Of a stretch of DNA of 7,921 bases, positions 6,319 to 7,921 are shown one piece after another. Within the stretch, counting starts at the first letter, position 1; every line of letters starts with the position of its first letter. The DNA comes from an uncultured Thiomonas sp. (GTDB taxonomy: Bacteria > Pseudomonadota > Gammaproteobacteria > Burkholderiales > Burkholderiaceae_C): positions 1 through 7,921 of the forward strand of contig CALBRU010000186.1 in assembly GCA_937927695.1 (NCBI GenBank), read 5' to 3'. The notes beneath the pieces were generated by a model that was not told the DNA's origin, did no database searches, and saw only the letters and a list, made by a program, of their open reading frames with translations. The position numbers and the translations under genes were made by a program.

Positions 6319-6342
6319 CTGCACCCTCCCCACAAAACAAAC

Positions 6343-6347
6343 AGGAG
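6343..6347 (+). promoter_or_regulatory. petB: Strong Shine-Dalgarno for petB
   Basis: AGGAG followed by eight bases and ATG 6356. This fixes the petB start; the longer open frame upstream overlaps petA out of frame and is not coding. Confidence 0.85.
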
Positions 6348-6355
6348 ACACCTCA

Positions 6356-7759
6356 ATGGCCGATCAATCGCTGCACGGCGCGCACGCCGCCCCCGAACAC
6401 GGCGGGCTGCGCGGCTGGGTGGACAAGCGCTTTCCTTTCTCCTCGCTGTGGAGCGCGCACCTGACCGAGTATTACGCGCCGAAAAACCTCAATTTCTGGT
6501 ATTACTTCGGCTCGCTGTCCATCGTGGTGCTGGCCATTCAGATCATCAGCGGCATTTTCCTGGTGATGAACTACAAGCCCGACGCCGCGCTGGCCTTTGG
6601 CTCGGTCGAATACATCATGCGCGATGTCAACTGGGGCTGGCTGATCCGCTATATCCACTCCACCGGGGCCTCGGCGTTTTTCATCGTGGTGTATCTGCAC
6701 ATGTTCCGCGGTCTGATTTACGGCTCCTACCGCACCCCGCGTGAACTCATCTGGATTTTCGGCTGCCTGATCTTTCTGTGCCTGATGGCCGAGGCCTTTT
6801 TCGGCTATCTGCTGCCGTGGGGGCAGATGTCGTTCTGGGGCGCGCAGGTCATCGTCAACCTGTTCTCCGCCATTCCCTACATCGGCCCCGATCTGGCGGT
6901 GTGGATTCGCGGCGATTACGTGGTGAGCGATGTCACGCTCAACCGCTTTTTCGCTTTCCACGTCATCGCCATTCCGCTGCTGCTCATCGGCTTGGTGGGG
7001 TCGCACATCATCGCCCTGCACCAGGTCGGCTCGAACAACCCGGACGGCGTCGAAATCAAGGACAACAAGGATGGCCGCGGCATTCCGCGCGATGGCGTCG
7101 CGTTCCACCCCTACTACACCGTGCACGATCTGTTCGGGCTGTCCGTGTTCCTGATGATTTTCTGTGCCGTGGTGTTCTTCGCGCCGCAATTCGGCGGCTA
7201 TTTCCTGGAGCACAACAACTTCATTCCGGCCAACCCGCTGAAAACCCCGCCGCACATCGCCCCGGTCTGGTACTTCACGCCGTTCTACTCCATCCTGCGC
7301 GCGACCACGAGCAACACCGTGCACATCTGGATGGGCGTGGTGGTCGTGGCCACGCTGTATGCGCTGTGGCGCCACCGCGGCAAACCCGGCCGCGCCGCGC
7401 TGTTTGCAGCGGGCGGCGGCCTGCTGTTCTGGGCGCTTGCCTCGGTAGACGCCAAGTTCTGGGGCGTGGTCAGCATGGGCGGCGCCGTCATCATCTTTTT
7501 CTTCCTGCCCTGGCTCGACAAATCGCCGGTCAAGTCGATCCGTTACCGCCCCACCTGGCACCGCGCCGTCTACACCCTGTTCGCCATCAACTTCGTGGTA
7601 CTGGGCTACTTCGGCATTCAGCCGCCATCGCCCGTGGCCTACGCCGTGGCGCTCACCTGCACCCTGCTTTACTTCGGCTTCTTTTTCCTCATGCCGTGGT
7701 GGAGCCGTCTGGGGGAATTCAAACCCGTGCCGCAACGCCTGACCTACAAAGCCCACTGA
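6356..7759 (+). CDS. petB: Ubiquinol-cytochrome c reductase, cytochrome b subunit
   Basis: Membrane core of the bc1 complex, 467 residues, holding both b hemes and the quinol oxidation (Qo) and quinone reduction (Qi) sites. Heme ligands are His101 and His115 on helix B (RYIHSTGAS; YLHMFRG) and His202 and His217 on helix D (FHVIAIP; GSHIIALH). The helix D pair has fourteen residues between them, one more than in mitochondrial cytochrome b. The Qo motif is PVWY (303-306) instead of PEWY, as I recall is usual for beta- and gammaproteobacteria. About ten hydrophobic segments are visible (near 47-70, 96-120, 131-155, 198-221, 255-277, 318-339, 347-364, 368-388, 398-420, 427-449); two of them (318-364) are extra, between the Qo motif and the usual last three helices. 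GQMSFWGAQVIVNL (156-169) is the conserved Qo-side cd region. The gene is spaced 68 bases from petA, and its stop overlaps the petC start. Confidence 0.97.
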   Translation: MADQSLHGAHAAPEHGGLRGWVDKRFPFSSLWSAHLTEYYAPKNLNFWYYFGSLSIVVLAIQIISGIFLVMNYKPDAALAFGSVEYIMRDVNWGWLIRYIHSTGASAFFIVVYLHMFRGLIYGSYRTPRELIWIFGCLIFLCLMAEAFFGYLLPWGQMSFWGAQVIVNLFSAIPYIGPDLAVWIRGDYVVSDVTLNRFFAFHVIAIPLLLIGLVGSHIIALHQVGSNNPDGVEIKDNKDGRGIPRDGVAFHPYYTVHDLFGLSVFLMIFCAVVFFAPQFGGYFLEHNNFIPANPLKTPPHIAPVWYFTPFYSILRATTSNTVHIWMGVVVVATLYALWRHRGKPGRAALFAAGGGLLFWALASVDAKFWGVVSMGGAVIIFFFLPWLDKSPVKSIRYRPTWHRAVYTLFAINFVVLGYFGIQPPSPVAYAVALTCTLLYFGFFFLMPWWSRLGEFKPVPQRLTYKAH

Positions 7760-7921
7760 TGCCCGCCACCATGACCTCCTTCCTGCACCCGCTTCTGCGA
7801 CGTCTGTGCCTGGGGTTGCTGCTCGGGTTGATGCTGCAAGGCGCCGCCAGCGCCGCCTCGGAAGAGCAAGAAATTCCGCTCGATCACGCCCCCTACCGGG
7901 TAAACAATGTGCTGGCGCTGC
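7759..7921 (+). CDS. petC: Cytochrome c1 subunit of the bc1 complex, N-terminal part (runs off the window)
   Basis: Fifty-four codons are visible. The protein begins with a signal peptide: MPATMTSFLHPLLRRLCLG, then a Leu/Gly-rich core and an AAS-A-A stretch (about 29-34) that looks like a signal peptidase site. The mature start, IPLDHAPYRVNNVLAL (39-54), is the conserved segment that precedes the first heme-binding CxxCH in betaproteobacterial cytochrome c1; that motif lies beyond the window. Position directly after petB supports the call. ATG 7759 overlaps the petB stop (TGATG), suggesting translational coupling; ATG 7771 is an alternative start four codons in. Cytochrome c1 would receive electrons from the Rieske protein and pass them to a soluble or membrane cytochrome c. 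Confidence 0.88.
   Translation, partial: MPATMTSFLHPLLRRLCLGLLLGLMLQGAASAASEEQEIPLDHAPYRVNNVLAL

Noticed and set aside
5885..6355. An N-terminal extension of petB across petA
   Set aside because: It overlaps the Rieske gene out of frame; AGGAG eight bases before ATG 6356 sets the start.
6353..7756. A 467-codon open frame on the minus strand opposite petB
   Set aside because: It is an antisense shadow of cytochrome b, rich in His, Gln, Asp and Arg with no domain; petB is certain.
1..7921. Phage, insertion sequence, toxin-antitoxin, defence or CRISPR content
   Set aside because: No transposase, integrase, terminal repeats, spaced repeats or defence domains are visible; the genes are core metabolism, RNA modification and respiration.

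Overview
This is a GC-rich, gene-dense chromosomal segment. The protein families point to a betaproteobacterium, probably Burkholderiales. The cytochrome b has the PVWY Qo motif and an extended C-terminal half, and an IcmF-type fused mutase and a petABC-type bc1 operon are present. The bc1 proteins look closest to what I remember from Thiomonas-like bacteria, but that genus call is inference. I see no mobile element, CRISPR array, tRNA or rRNA.

Layout, left to right:
(1) 1-1229, + strand: the 3' end of icmF, encoding the mutase part of a fused isobutyryl-CoA mutase. The active-site Gln typical of isobutyryl-CoA rather than methylmalonyl-CoA enzymes is visible.
(2) 1316-3159, + strand: an EamA/DMT membrane transporter whose stop overlaps the start of an RluF/RsuA-family rRNA pseudouridine synthase (ATGA overlap).
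(3) 3179-3541, - strand: a small AhpD-like carboxymuconolactone decarboxylase-family protein, convergent with the pseudouridine synthase. A bulged stem-loop lies at the junction.
(4) 3652-5508, + strand: an oversized, atypical pyruvate kinase-family protein. It has a novel N-terminal helical region, a large insert in or before the B domain, no C-terminal regulatory domain, and substitutions at the potassium site.
(5) 5509-5705: an upstream region with a 9-of-10 match to an FNR/CRP-family box and a possible -10 element.
(6) 5706-7921, + strand: the cytochrome bc1 operon, with petA (Rieske), petB (cytochrome b) and the first 54 codons of petC (cytochrome c1), which runs off the end.

The bc1 genes work together: the Rieske protein and cytochrome b oxidise ubiquinol and pass electrons to cytochrome c1. 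The FNR-like site suggests that this operon answers to oxygen or redox state. The other genes look like ordinary housekeeping or accessory genes and share no obvious pathway.

I did not find a wholly new multi-gene system. The element most worth following up is the pyruvate kinase-like protein, followed by the putative FNR-type control of bc1.
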